A stretch of 39,364 nucleotides of DNA from BS150m-G50 sp964501185 [NCBI: uncultured Bacteroidia bacterium] (lineage in GTDB: Bacteria > CAIWAD01 > BS150m-G50), in contig CAZCRT010000011.1 in NCBI GenBank assembly GCA_964501185.1, positions 1 through 39,364 on the forward strand, in the 5' to 3' direction. Made by a program: the position numbers and the translations under genes. This document shows positions 32,861-39,364 of the stretch, piece by piece. The notes beneath the pieces are model-generated. The model made no database searches. It saw nothing but the letters and a program-made list of their open reading frames with translations, and was not told the origin of the DNA. The stretch's first letter is position 1, and each line of letters opens with the position of its first letter.

Positions 32861-33196
32861 CTATACCTGCATCCGCATTACTTCGCGATAGCTTTCCATC
32901 AGTTTATTGCGTACTTCCATCATGAACTGGAAACTGATGTTGGCCTTCTCCATCGCAACCATTGCGGTGTGAACGTCCGTGATTTCGCCCGCCAGAAAAC
33001 GGGCGGTAGTTTCATCTTTCTCGATCTGCTGCTGATTTACATTGTTGATGAAATCGTGCAGCACCTTACCAAAGCTACCCTCTGCAGTCTGCTGATTCTC
33101 ATCAATAAGCGGCCTGTCACTTCCGGATGGCATGCGTAATGTCATCTGTTGTGCCGGTGCCATTTCCATCAGTCGAGCTGCGGGATCTATCTTCAT
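32861..33196 (-). CDS. fliE: Flagellar hook-basal body protein FliE
   Basis: FliE is the adaptor between the MS ring and the rod. The 111-residue product matches in the C-terminal helices: FGKVLHDFINNVNQ and then DVHTAMVAMEKANISFQFMM and EVRNKLMESYREVMRMQV, the full family pattern. A start 7 codons upstream is possible, but AAGGAG lies 6 nt before the ATG at 33196. It is 10 nt downstream of flgC. Confidence 0.96.
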   Translation of the reverse strand: MKIDPAARLMEMAPAQQMTLRMPSGSDRPLIDENQQTAEGSFGKVLHDFINNVNQQQIEKDETTARFLAGEITDVHTAMVAMEKANISFQFMMEVRNKLMESYREVMRMQV

Positions 33197-33206
33197 TACA
33201 GACTCC

Positions 33207-33710
33207 TTATATCTCAAGTGCCTTCAGCGCCATATCCTTGCCCGCCTTCATGGCGGTCACATTAGCTTCGTATGCTCTGGTAGCCAGCACCAGTTGCGAC
33301 ATCTCTTCTACTACATTGATATCGGGATAGGATACATAGCCCTCCGCATTTGCATCGGGATGATCCGGGTCGTACTCCAGACGGGGTGGACGATCTGCTT
33401 CAACTACCTGCGCCTGTACCCCTGCCAGCTGATTGTTCAAAGCAGAGTCCAGATCAGGCAGGAGATGGGCACTGTCAGTCGTCTGTAATTGCAGCTGTTG
33501 CTGAGAAAGCAATTCGTTAAAGGAAGCAACCGTTTCTTCACTGAATGTAGTGACCAGTGGCCGATAGGGGGCACCCTCCTCTGTCCTGGTTGTCTGCAGA
33601 TTGGCCAGATTACGGGAAATCGCATCGAGACGCTGACGCTGCGCCACCAGGCCACTCGCGGAAATATTCAGATGCTGAAAAGATGTGTTCTGTTTCAGGT
33701 CAGAAATCAT
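33207..33710 (-). CDS. flgC: Flagellar proximal rod protein FlgC
   Basis: FlgC is a rod subunit. The 167-residue product has the N-terminal rod pattern HLNISASGLVAQRQRLDAISRN (in the order expected) and the YRPLVTTF segment. In the C-terminal half are EGYVSYPDINVVEEM and LVLATRAYEANVTAMKAGKD, the closing helix typical of FlgC. An insertion of low-complexity Gln/Leu residues (about 66-90) lies between the halves, making it slightly longer than E. coli FlgC. It begins 8 nt after flgB. Confidence 0.95.
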   Translation of the reverse strand: MISDLKQNTSFQHLNISASGLVAQRQRLDAISRNLANLQTTRTEEGAPYRPLVTTFSEETVASFNELLSQQQLQLQTTDSAHLLPDLDSALNNQLAGVQAQVVEADRPPRLEYDPDHPDANAEGYVSYPDINVVEEMSQLVLATRAYEANVTAMKAGKDMALKALEI

Positions 33711-33718
33711 AACTACCT

Positions 33719-34138
33719 CTAGTAACTGTTGCCGGTGATCGCTTTGCGCAACAGGTCAAACTCATTTCTGGTCATACGGGATGAAAAGCGAAAAGCGAGC
33801 AGCGCCTTGGCCAGACTCGCCATTTCCTGATCAATATCCACGCCGTTGATACCACTGCCATCTGATTCACTCAGCGGAACATCTCGCATAACTACCCGAA
33901 TGTTCTCAACCTCCCGGGGATCTGGAAGATGATCCGGATCGGTCCTGTTCAGCACCTGATCATGTTTACGCAGGACTTCCCGCAGATGCTCTTCGAATTC
34001 CACCTCAACGCGCTGATATCCCGGGGTTTCAGCATTCGCAACGTTGTTGGCTATCGCCTTCTGTCGCATTGTGAACGCATCCATACTCCGATTCAACAGC
34101 GGCAGGATCGTTTCGTCGATACTGTTTTTTGTAACCAT
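33719..34138 (-). CDS. flgB: Flagellar proximal rod protein FlgB
   Basis: FlgB is the first rod subunit and the first gene of the flagellar locus. The 139-residue product has the rod motif RQKAIANNVANAETPGYQR (about 25-43) and a C-terminal helix ending in FSSRMTRNEFDLLRKAITG. GTG at 34141 is an alternative start, but the ATG at 34138 lies 7 nt after GGAG. A sigma-54-type promoter lies about 58 nt upstream of the ATG. It is divergent from a HAD phosphatase gene. Confidence 0.96.
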   Translation of the reverse strand: MVTKNSIDETILPLLNRSMDAFTMRQKAIANNVANAETPGYQRVEVEFEEHLREVLRKHDQVLNRTDPDHLPDPREVENIRVVMRDVPLSESDGSGINGVDIDQEMASLAKALLAFRFSSRMTRNEFDLLRKAITGNSY

Positions 34139-34196
34139 CACTGCACTCCGCAGTTGTTGTCAGTTCCCGGCACCCATTTTATCCAATTCTGGTAAG

Positions 34197-34210
34197 GCAA
34201 ATGATATGCC
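34197..34210 (-). promoter_or_regulatory. Sigma-54-type promoter of the flgB operon
   Basis: On the minus strand TGGCATATCATTTGCC matches the sigma-54 consensus TGGCAC-N5-TTGCW, with GG and GC separated by exactly 10 nt. The predicted transcript would start near 34184, about 46 nt upstream of the flgB ATG. The only other close match in the window lies in front of fliL and shares GGCATA-N3-TTTGC. Confidence 0.8.
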
Positions 34211-34334
34211 ACATTGGGAAATAGATGAGCTTAACGCTAAGGCTTTGTCAGTCCGTCAATTGCATAGTTGGCAAGTTTGGAACTCAGGCAGTAGCCGGGG
34301 AGATTTTTGCCGCGCTTCCTTCAGGAAATTGCCG

Positions 34335-34362
34335 TTGTAAAGCATATGGAAGCTGCTATCTT
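34335..34362 (+). promoter_or_regulatory. Candidate promoter of the HAD gene (possibly leaderless)
   Basis: TTGTAA is followed 16 nt later by TATCTT, ending 5 nt before the ATG. With the usual distance from -10 to start site, transcription would begin at or near the start codon, and no Shine-Dalgarno is seen. This suggests a leaderless mRNA. Confidence 0.4.
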
Positions 34363-34367
34363 AAAAC

Positions 34368-35207
34368 ATGACACGACAAACCTCAACCTCGTATCCAGGC
34401 CTTGCTATCAGTGATCTGGACGGTACCCTGCTCCAGGGCAACGGAGTCGTTTCAGAAGCAGATCTGGCCGCCTTTGCACTGTTGGCGGAACGGGGCATTC
34501 CCCGGGTGATAGCTACCGGCCGCTCCCTCTTCTCGGCACGTCGCGTCCTGCAGAAGAATTTTCCGATCGACTTTCTGGTGTTTTCGGCAGGCGCCGGTGT
34601 GATGGACTGGCAGGAGCAGAAACTGCTGCGTAAACGGGTTATTCCTGCCGAACTGGTAACCAGAACGATAATACTGTTGCAGCAGTTGAAGCTGGACTTC
34701 ATGGTGCACGCCCCCATCCCGGACAACCATCGTTTTCACTGGCATGCAACCGGTAACGACAATCCCGATTTCAACAGACGCCTGGATCTGTACCGGGGTT
34801 ACACTGAACCACTGGATGGCAAAACACCTGGTGAGGCCTGCCAGTTGATTGCAATCTCACCTGATAATCCTGAGGCAGCTGTCTGGCAGCAGCTACAGGA
34901 GGAACTCGCACCGCTGAAAATCGTCCGCGCAACTTCACCACTTGATGACCGGTCGGTCTGGGTTGAAGTTTATCCACCGGACACCACCAAATCCAGTGCC
35001 TGCGCCTGGCTGGCAGAGCGGCTTAACATCACACGCTCAAATACGCTGGCGCTGGGAAATGATTACAACGATCTCGACCTGCTGCGCTGGGCGGGAGAAA
35101 GCTATGTGGTTGAAAACTCCCCGGAAGAGCTGCGACAGGAATTCACTGTAGTTGAGGAAAGCGGCGGTGGTTGGGAAGAAGCGGTTAAAAGGTGGTTGAG
35201 AAAGTAG
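34368..35207 (+). CDS. HAD-superfamily hydrolase, Cof-type phosphatase
   Basis: The 279-residue protein is a cytosolic phosphatase of the Cof/IIB subgroup, which usually dephosphorylates sugar phosphates, nucleotides or flavin precursors. Motif I is SDLDGTLLQG (about 15-24) with the nucleophile Asp and the acid/base Asp. Motif II is ATGRS (about 49-53), the motif III lysine is in DTTKSSAC, and motif IV is LGNDYNDLDLL. The C2 cap domain (about 83-190) sets the substrate. It is the only complete gene on the plus strand and is divergent from flgB. No Shine-Dalgarno was found. The specific substrate cannot be named. Confidence 0.9.
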   Translation: MTRQTSTSYPGLAISDLDGTLLQGNGVVSEADLAAFALLAERGIPRVIATGRSLFSARRVLQKNFPIDFLVFSAGAGVMDWQEQKLLRKRVIPAELVTRTIILLQQLKLDFMVHAPIPDNHRFHWHATGNDNPDFNRRLDLYRGYTEPLDGKTPGEACQLIAISPDNPEAAVWQQLQEELAPLKIVRATSPLDDRSVWVEVYPPDTTKSSACAWLAERLNITRSNTLALGNDYNDLDLLRWAGESYVVENSPEELRQEFTVVEESGGGWEEAVKRWLRK

Positions 35208-35237
35208 GCGTGTAAACGTCACACAATATCTATATGC

Positions 35238-35273
35238 AAAACCCCGCCCTCATCTCAGAGGTGCGGGGTTTTT
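35238..35273. terminator. Bidirectional terminator between the convergent HAD and S8 protease genes
   Basis: An 8-bp stem AACCCCGC/GCGGGGTT is followed by TTTGTTTT on the plus strand, with A-rich sequence on the other side that gives T's when read on the minus strand. It lies 30 nt after the HAD stop and about 100 nt after the protease stop, serving both convergent genes. An additional AACTGCC/GGCAGTT pairing lies at 35280-35330. Confidence 0.88.
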
Positions 35274-35372
35274 GTTTTAACTGCCTGCCTATCAGCTGCA
35301 CCGTCATCGGTGTAAGCTGCATGGGCAGTTGCTGATGCTGATCCAGCTTTCAGCTGAATCATTCATCAGCTT

Positions 35373-38300
35373 TCAGTTTCCGGCTACCACATGGTAGAAC
35401 CGTTTATCGGCAGTTGCCGGAACCGGGAAACTGATGCTTCCGGTTGTACCCAGATAGTAATAAGTACCGTAGGGCTCCAGCGATTCGTACACCTTGTAGT
35501 AGGTTGCACCTGCTACGGCCTCCCAACTCAGTATGGCATTACTGCCATTGATTTCGATATCCAGATGAACCGGTTCAAGGGTTATTGAACCTACGGTGAG
35601 TGTCACCGGAATCAGGATTGAAGCTTCATCCTGATCGTTCGAGTTGACAGTCACACTACCGGTGTAAACACCCTCTGTCAGTTCAGTGGCGTCAAAGGTG
35701 ACATCCAGCTGTGTATTACCATAAGGTGCAACCGTGCCACCCATCGGTGAGACCGACAGCCAGGGATCGGATAGATCGTTGGTGATCAGGATCGCCATAC
35801 CGTTGTGCAGATAAGCAGAGTTGAAGACGATCTGCAAACCATCGTTTCCATTCTGGTTCTCAATACCAACCGTGCAGCTGTTGTTCAGGGCGACAGTGTG
35901 ATACTGATAGAGAATAGTACCGTCAGCGTTGAGAATAACCTGGAAGGTTTCCGGGTTACCGCTCGGATAATGATGTGTTCCATCCCACTCGACGATGAAG
36001 CGCTGGTTGGCCGCGTCAGCATAGTAGTAAATCACCCCACCGCTGCCTACATCAATGTCATCCCAGAAGGGAGCAATTACAGCATCAGGATCACCACTGG
36101 TCGGGATACCCTGATTGGTATAAGGGGCTGAAGATGAGGTGAATGAGAGAAAACCGTTGGTACAGATGCGAACCGCATCGTAAGTAGTGCCGTAGAAGTC
36201 GAAGTCGAATCCGAGACTGAATGGACCGTAGTTGCCGTCATCAGCACTTCCGGGACTGGTGCCGACACCATTGATTTCAACCCAGTTATAAACGGGGCCA
36301 CCGGCTTCATCACTGTCAATCCAGTAATTACCGTAACCGTCCGGGCCGCCCTGGTCACGCGGAGCCTGTCCGTGGCGGGGATCTGCTTCACCTTTGCGCA
36401 GTTCGAGGTAAGGTACACTGGTAGGTTCGCTGTTGGTAGTCACAAGAATCGAGTAGCTCAATTCACCATCACCACTGTTTTCAATATCCAGCGGTTCCAC
36501 GGTAATACCACCCGGTTCCAGAACTACATCATATAGCGCAGGGGAAACTGCAATTTCCGGAACAGGGGGGGCACCGATCGGTGGGAAGATTATGTAATCG
36601 ATCCAGCCGCAGTCGTCGCCGTTACTGACCGAGTAATCCTTATCATATTCCCAGGTGAATGTGTGTTCACCGGTACTGACCGCATAGGTGAATTCAGCCC
36701 AGCCCTGCTCACCGTCCCAGCTTCCCAGTTCGCTGCCATCGATATAGAAACGGAGGTAGTCGTAATTCGCTTCGGAGGATACCTTATACTGGAAGGAGAT
36801 ATCACCGGGAGCTGTGACATTGAGGTCCAGACTCATAACAGAATTCTGATTGTCCCCGATATCACCAGATTTAGCACAGTAAGTTCCTTCGTAAGCGCTG
36901 GTGTTGATTATCCAGGGGGCGTTGCCACTCATTTCCCATGGGAAGACATTGAAGTTACCGCTCTCGAAGTCCTCCAGCACCAGCTCGATGAGGTAGAAAT
37001 CCTGTGTCATATTGCCTGTGAAGTTGATTGTCTGCATATCGGCACCCCAGCCGGCAGACCAGGCACGCACATCGTAAACCGCGCCGGTGGGCATATCAAC
37101 AGTGTAATAGCCGGAGCCGTTGGTGTAGACCGGTGGTATCGGAGTATCCAGTACGCTGACCTCTGCTCCACTCATCGGCAGGCCATCCGGATCGTAGACA
37201 TAGCCGCTGAGTGTGGCGGCCGGGCCTGGTGTCAATACCATATTAACGGTTACAACACCATCCTCAGGAACATTGGCTGGAGCGGTATCAGTTATGTAAC
37301 CAAAAGCGCTGTACTCAAATGTGTAGGTGCCTGCTTCCAGGTACATCTGGTAACTACCATCGATATCGGTGGCGGTACTCTGTGGCCCGGCAATGTTGGC
37401 AACCTGTGCTTCTGCGATCGGCAATCCGGTCGCACTGCTGGTTACCGTACCCTGTACAGTACCATAGCCTTCCATCACTGCCAGCACAGCTTCATATGCA
37501 TCCACAAAGCCATGGCCATAGGTGTTGTCTTCTCCAGCAACACCCAGATCGATCGAAGTATCCATCAGTATCTGCTTGATGTTATCTACAGGAATATTCG
37601 GGTTGGCACTGCGCATCAAGGCTACCACACCTGCGATATGCGGGCCAGCCATCGAAGTACCACTCATCGTGGTATAGCCACCGTTATTGTAAGCGCTGTA
37701 AATATCGCTGCCGGGTGCACAGATCTCAGGTTTCATAGCATAGGGGCCACCGCAACCTGAGGGGCCACGGCTGGAAAAACTGCTGATTGTAAATGGTGGA
37801 TAACGCAGTGTGGAACCCACGCTGAAGCAGTTGTAAGGAGTAGTAGCACGGTCTGCCGGGCTGCGCAGCCCTGAAGTTCCCTCGTTACCTGCAGACCAGG
37901 TCAGAACCGTACCCATCGCTTCACAGTTGTCGATGGCAACCCACCAGCGGCTGTCACAATCGTAGTAACCGCTGAAACCCTCATGGACTCCCCAGCTGTT
38001 CTGGGCGACATCAGCCATATCATCCACGGTACCTGGATTGCCGTCCGGATCACAGACCCATTCCAGCGCTGCTATGATATCATTGTCAAATTCACCACCG
38101 GCACCCTGGTTGATCGGATTGGTAGCGATCCATCTGGCGCCGGGAGCTACACCGATACCTGATTCAAGAGAACCGACCATAGTCCCCATCGTATGTGTGC
38201 CATGACCGTGACTGTCGCTGGGAATAGATGAGCTGCCGAGTACATCGAGCCATCCTTCTGAGTCTGGCTCGAAGTTGCCTTGCCAACGATCAGCAAAGGC

Positions 38301-38891
38301 TTCATGACTGCCCATCACACCGGTATCAATTCCAGCTACGATGGCGTTCTCACCTGTTACACCCAACTCGTCCCAGACACGATCGGCTTCGATGTTGTCC
38401 ACACCCTCCTGGAGGTCTCGTGTAGATTGGGAGGATTTTTCGGTGTCAATAGACACAGGATCAATAGACTGGATTACCAGGTTGACTTCAGCCTGCTCAA
38501 CATCAGGACGGGCAGCAAGCTGACGTACTGTAGTTACAGTGGCACGCACAATCACCATGTTGCTGAGCCAGTAAGAGGTCCAGCCTTCTACTGTATCCTG
38601 AGCGCGCAGTGATTCCAGATCGGATAGCAGGTCTACCTGGGAACTTGCTGCAGTCTGTTGCAGCGCATTCATCACCAGGTAGTGGCGTTCCGACATAGGG
38701 GCCTCTGCACGATCCAACTGGTCAGTTAGCGTGGCGATGTCCGCCTGCTCCTGCATGGCCAGCATTACGGTGACCATGTCATCATCATGCATGTCCGCCA
38801 GGTAAAGTTCCAGTCCGCTGGACAGTCTGCCTGCCAGTAAACTGGTGGTCATCAGCAAGGTGCTGATCATAATTGTGAACAGATTTTTCAT
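35373..38891 (-). CDS. Secreted multidomain subtilisin-like serine protease (S8 family)
   Basis: The 1,172-residue protein starts with a signal peptide (hydrophobic core about 4-19, cleavage near ALLAG-like LLAG). An I9-like propeptide region (about 28-145) follows. The catalytic triad is D189 (GIDTG), H230 (HGHGTHTMG) and S413 (GTSMAGPH), with oxyanion N336 (SAGNEG). The order resembles the bacillopeptidase F group. After the catalytic domain come two carboxypeptidase regulatory-like beta modules (about 477-555 and 560-640), a MAM/jelly-roll-like domain (about 640-770), a second beta domain with an aromatic-rich CTNGFLSF segment, an ASH-like module (about 1040-1100), and a fibronectin-III-like C-terminus. 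It is probably exported to digest proteins or bind surfaces. The Shine-Dalgarno is AGGAG. Confidence 0.93.
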   Translation of the reverse strand: MKNLFTIMISTLLMTTSLLAGRLSSGLELYLADMHDDDMVTVMLAMQEQADIATLTDQLDRAEAPMSERHYLVMNALQQTAASSQVDLLSDLESLRAQDTVEGWTSYWLSNMVIVRATVTTVRQLAARPDVEQAEVNLVIQSIDPVSIDTEKSSQSTRDLQEGVDNIEADRVWDELGVTGENAIVAGIDTGVMGSHEAFADRWQGNFEPDSEGWLDVLGSSSIPSDSHGHGTHTMGTMVGSLESGIGVAPGARWIATNPINQGAGGEFDNDIIAALEWVCDPDGNPGTVDDMADVAQNSWGVHEGFSGYYDCDSRWWVAIDNCEAMGTVLTWSAGNEGTSGLRSPADRATTPYNCFSVGSTLRYPPFTISSFSSRGPSGCGGPYAMKPEICAPGSDIYSAYNNGGYTTMSGTSMAGPHIAGVVALMRSANPNIPVDNIKQILMDTSIDLGVAGEDNTYGHGFVDAYEAVLAVMEGYGTVQGTVTSSATGLPIAEAQVANIAGPQSTATDIDGSYQMYLEAGTYTFEYSAFGYITDTAPANVPEDGVVTVNMVLTPGPAATLSGYVYDPDGLPMSGAEVSVLDTPIPPVYTNGSGYYTVDMPTGAVYDVRAWSAGWGADMQTINFTGNMTQDFYLIELVLEDFESGNFNVFPWEMSGNAPWIINTSAYEGTYCAKSGDIGDNQNSVMSLDLNVTAPGDISFQYKVSSEANYDYLRFYIDGSELGSWDGEQGWAEFTYAVSTGEHTFTWEYDKDYSVSNGDDCGWIDYIIFPPIGAPPVPEIAVSPALYDVVLEPGGITVEPLDIENSGDGELSYSILVTTNSEPTSVPYLELRKGEADPRHGQAPRDQGGPDGYGNYWIDSDEAGGPVYNWVEINGVGTSPGSADDGNYGPFSLGFDFDFYGTTYDAVRICTNGFLSFTSSSAPYTNQGIPTSGDPDAVIAPFWDDIDVGSGGVIYYYADAANQRFIVEWDGTHHYPSGNPETFQVILNADGTILYQYHTVALNNSCTVGIENQNGNDGLQIVFNSAYLHNGMAILITNDLSDPWLSVSPMGGTVAPYGNTQLDVTFDATELTEGVYTGSVTVNSNDQDEASILIPVTLTVGSITLEPVHLDIEINGSNAILSWEAVAGATYYKVYESLEPYGTYYYLGTTGSISFPVPATADKRFYHVVAGN

Positions 38892-38987
38892 TTCAATCTC
38901 CTGTTAGCGCTTCAGCCACCTGTTGCATGCAATGCAATAGGGCAGCCACGAAGCTGTTTAAGAATGGTTGGTATTTTGTTGGTATGC

Positions 38988-38996
38988 TTTATAGCA
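38988..38996 (-). promoter_or_regulatory. Candidate extended -10 promoter of the S8 protease
   Basis: TGC-TATAAA on the minus strand is an extended -10 about 97 nt upstream of the protease ATG. No good -35 was found. The remaining sequence between it and the gene is unremarkable except for the overlapping palindrome TTGCATGCAA near 38930. Confidence 0.35.
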
Positions 38997-39073
38997 TTAC
39001 AAAAATCGGGCACTGTTATTTCGTACAATATACCGATTCTGTCAGCAAGGAGCAACTTCAAGCTCAGCCAGAA

Positions 39074-39100
39074 TGTTATAATAATCACCATAATGATTGT
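39074..39100. promoter_or_regulatory. AT-rich palindromic site, possible operator
   Basis: AATCA-N6-TGATT forms an inverted repeat within ATAATCACCATAATGATTG, and TATAAT lies just to its left on the plus strand. It lies in the region between the divergent S8 protease and the right-edge reading frame. It could be an operator; it only loosely resembles a Fur box. Confidence 0.3.
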
Positions 39101-39177
39101 TATCGACTCTGCCCTGACAGTACTTAAGAAGTTTCTGTTAGCAGGCTACCGGAATTACAAACGATTGTGGAGTATAA

Positions 39178-39364
39178 GTGCTGGTTATAACGGATTGTAT
39201 CACTGCTGCTCAGGAGTTGCTTGGAAAGCAGGAGTTGCTTGGAAAGCAGGAGTTGCTTGGAAAGCAGGAGTTGCTTGGAAAGCAGGAGTTGCTTGGAAAG
39301 CAGGAGTTGCTTGGAAAGCAGGAGTTGCTTGGAAAGCAGGAGTTGCTTGGAAAGCAGGAGTTGC
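39178..39364 (+). CDS. Partial reading frame at the right edge, coding through the tandem repeat
   Basis: From GTG at 39178, with GGAG 6 nt upstream and a stop codon just before it, the frame reads MLVITDCITAAQELLGKQ and continues as ELLGKQ hexapeptide repeats to the window edge. The opening loosely resembles the A-x-x-LLGK-x-L start of DNA-3-methyladenine glycosylases (Mpg), but the match is short. The repeats make it impossible to say whether this is a genuine protein. The minus strand also has an open frame through the array and ends at 39123-39125. Confidence 0.35.
   Translation, partial: MLVITDCITAAQELLGKQELLGKQELLGKQELLGKQELLGKQELLGKQELLGKQELLGKQEL
39212..39364. repeat. 18-bp perfect tandem repeat array, 8.5 copies, truncated by the window edge
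   Basis: The unit AGGAGTTGCTTGGAAAGC repeats eight times without any substitution, followed by nine more bases up to the end of the window. The unit is a multiple of three and keeps every frame open on its own. There are no spacers, so it is not a CRISPR array. Perfect copies at the very end of a sequence can also be an assembly artefact. Confidence 0.97.

Noticed and set aside
36663-37760. 365-codon plus-strand frame opposite the S8 protease
   Set aside because: Shadow of the protease coding strand; no ribosome site or recognisable domains, while the minus frame holds the catalytic triad.
39212-39364. CRISPR array
   Set aside because: Units are contiguous with no spacers and are only 18 bp.

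Overview
This window reads as chromosomal DNA from a flagellated bacterium. Nearly every gene lies on the minus strand in tightly packed, often overlapping operons, and the base composition looks balanced. Nothing here fixes the phylum. The flagellar gene order (flgB-flgC-fliE-F-G-H-I-J-motE/ylxF-fliK-flgD-flgE-motA-motB-fliL-M-Y-O-P-Q-R) is the old order shared by Firmicutes, Spirochaetes and several poorly studied phyla. The large subtilisin-like exoprotease ends in a fibronectin-III-like module of a kind I associate with Cloacimonadota and other FCB-related lineages. I therefore lean toward an uncultured lineage of that sort, with low confidence.

Region 1 (1-8,870, minus) is metabolic. It holds a GyrI-like effector-binding protein, a soluble inorganic pyrophosphatase, a polysaccharide deacetylase overlapping an acyltransferase-like gene, and a SAM methyltransferase. 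An aspartate aminotransferase / PEP carboxykinase / aspartate aminotransferase operon follows, which would convert aspartate to oxaloacetate and then PEP. The starts of the methyltransferase and the acyltransferase-like gene are both preceded by copies of the same 99-nt intergenic element.

Region 2 (8,873-16,139, minus) is housekeeping: pgsA-pgpA-cinA-thpR-recA (phospholipid synthesis, nucleotide salvage, recombination), and tRNA-Ala(CGC)-SRP RNA-dnaX-recR. The dnaX gene carries an A10 run that puts both shifted frames onto early stops, predicting a short gamma form beside full-length tau.

Region 3 (16,267-34,210, minus) is one large flagellar locus covering rod, MS ring, C ring, export gate and ATPase, hook, stator and hook-length control. 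Two matching sigma-54-type promoters (GGCATA-N3-TTTGC) lie upstream of flgB and, far upstream, of fliL. The hook protein FlgE has a single cysteine, followed by Asn-Leu, with a lysine 13 residues before it. This matches the Lys/Cys arrangement used for lysinoalanine cross-linking in spirochete hooks. No flbD, flhA or flhB is seen.

Region 4 (34,335-39,364) has a plus-strand HAD phosphatase converging on a very large secreted S8 protease. The right edge holds an 18-bp perfect tandem array (8.5 copies) that runs off the window and is in frame with a short plus-strand reading frame.
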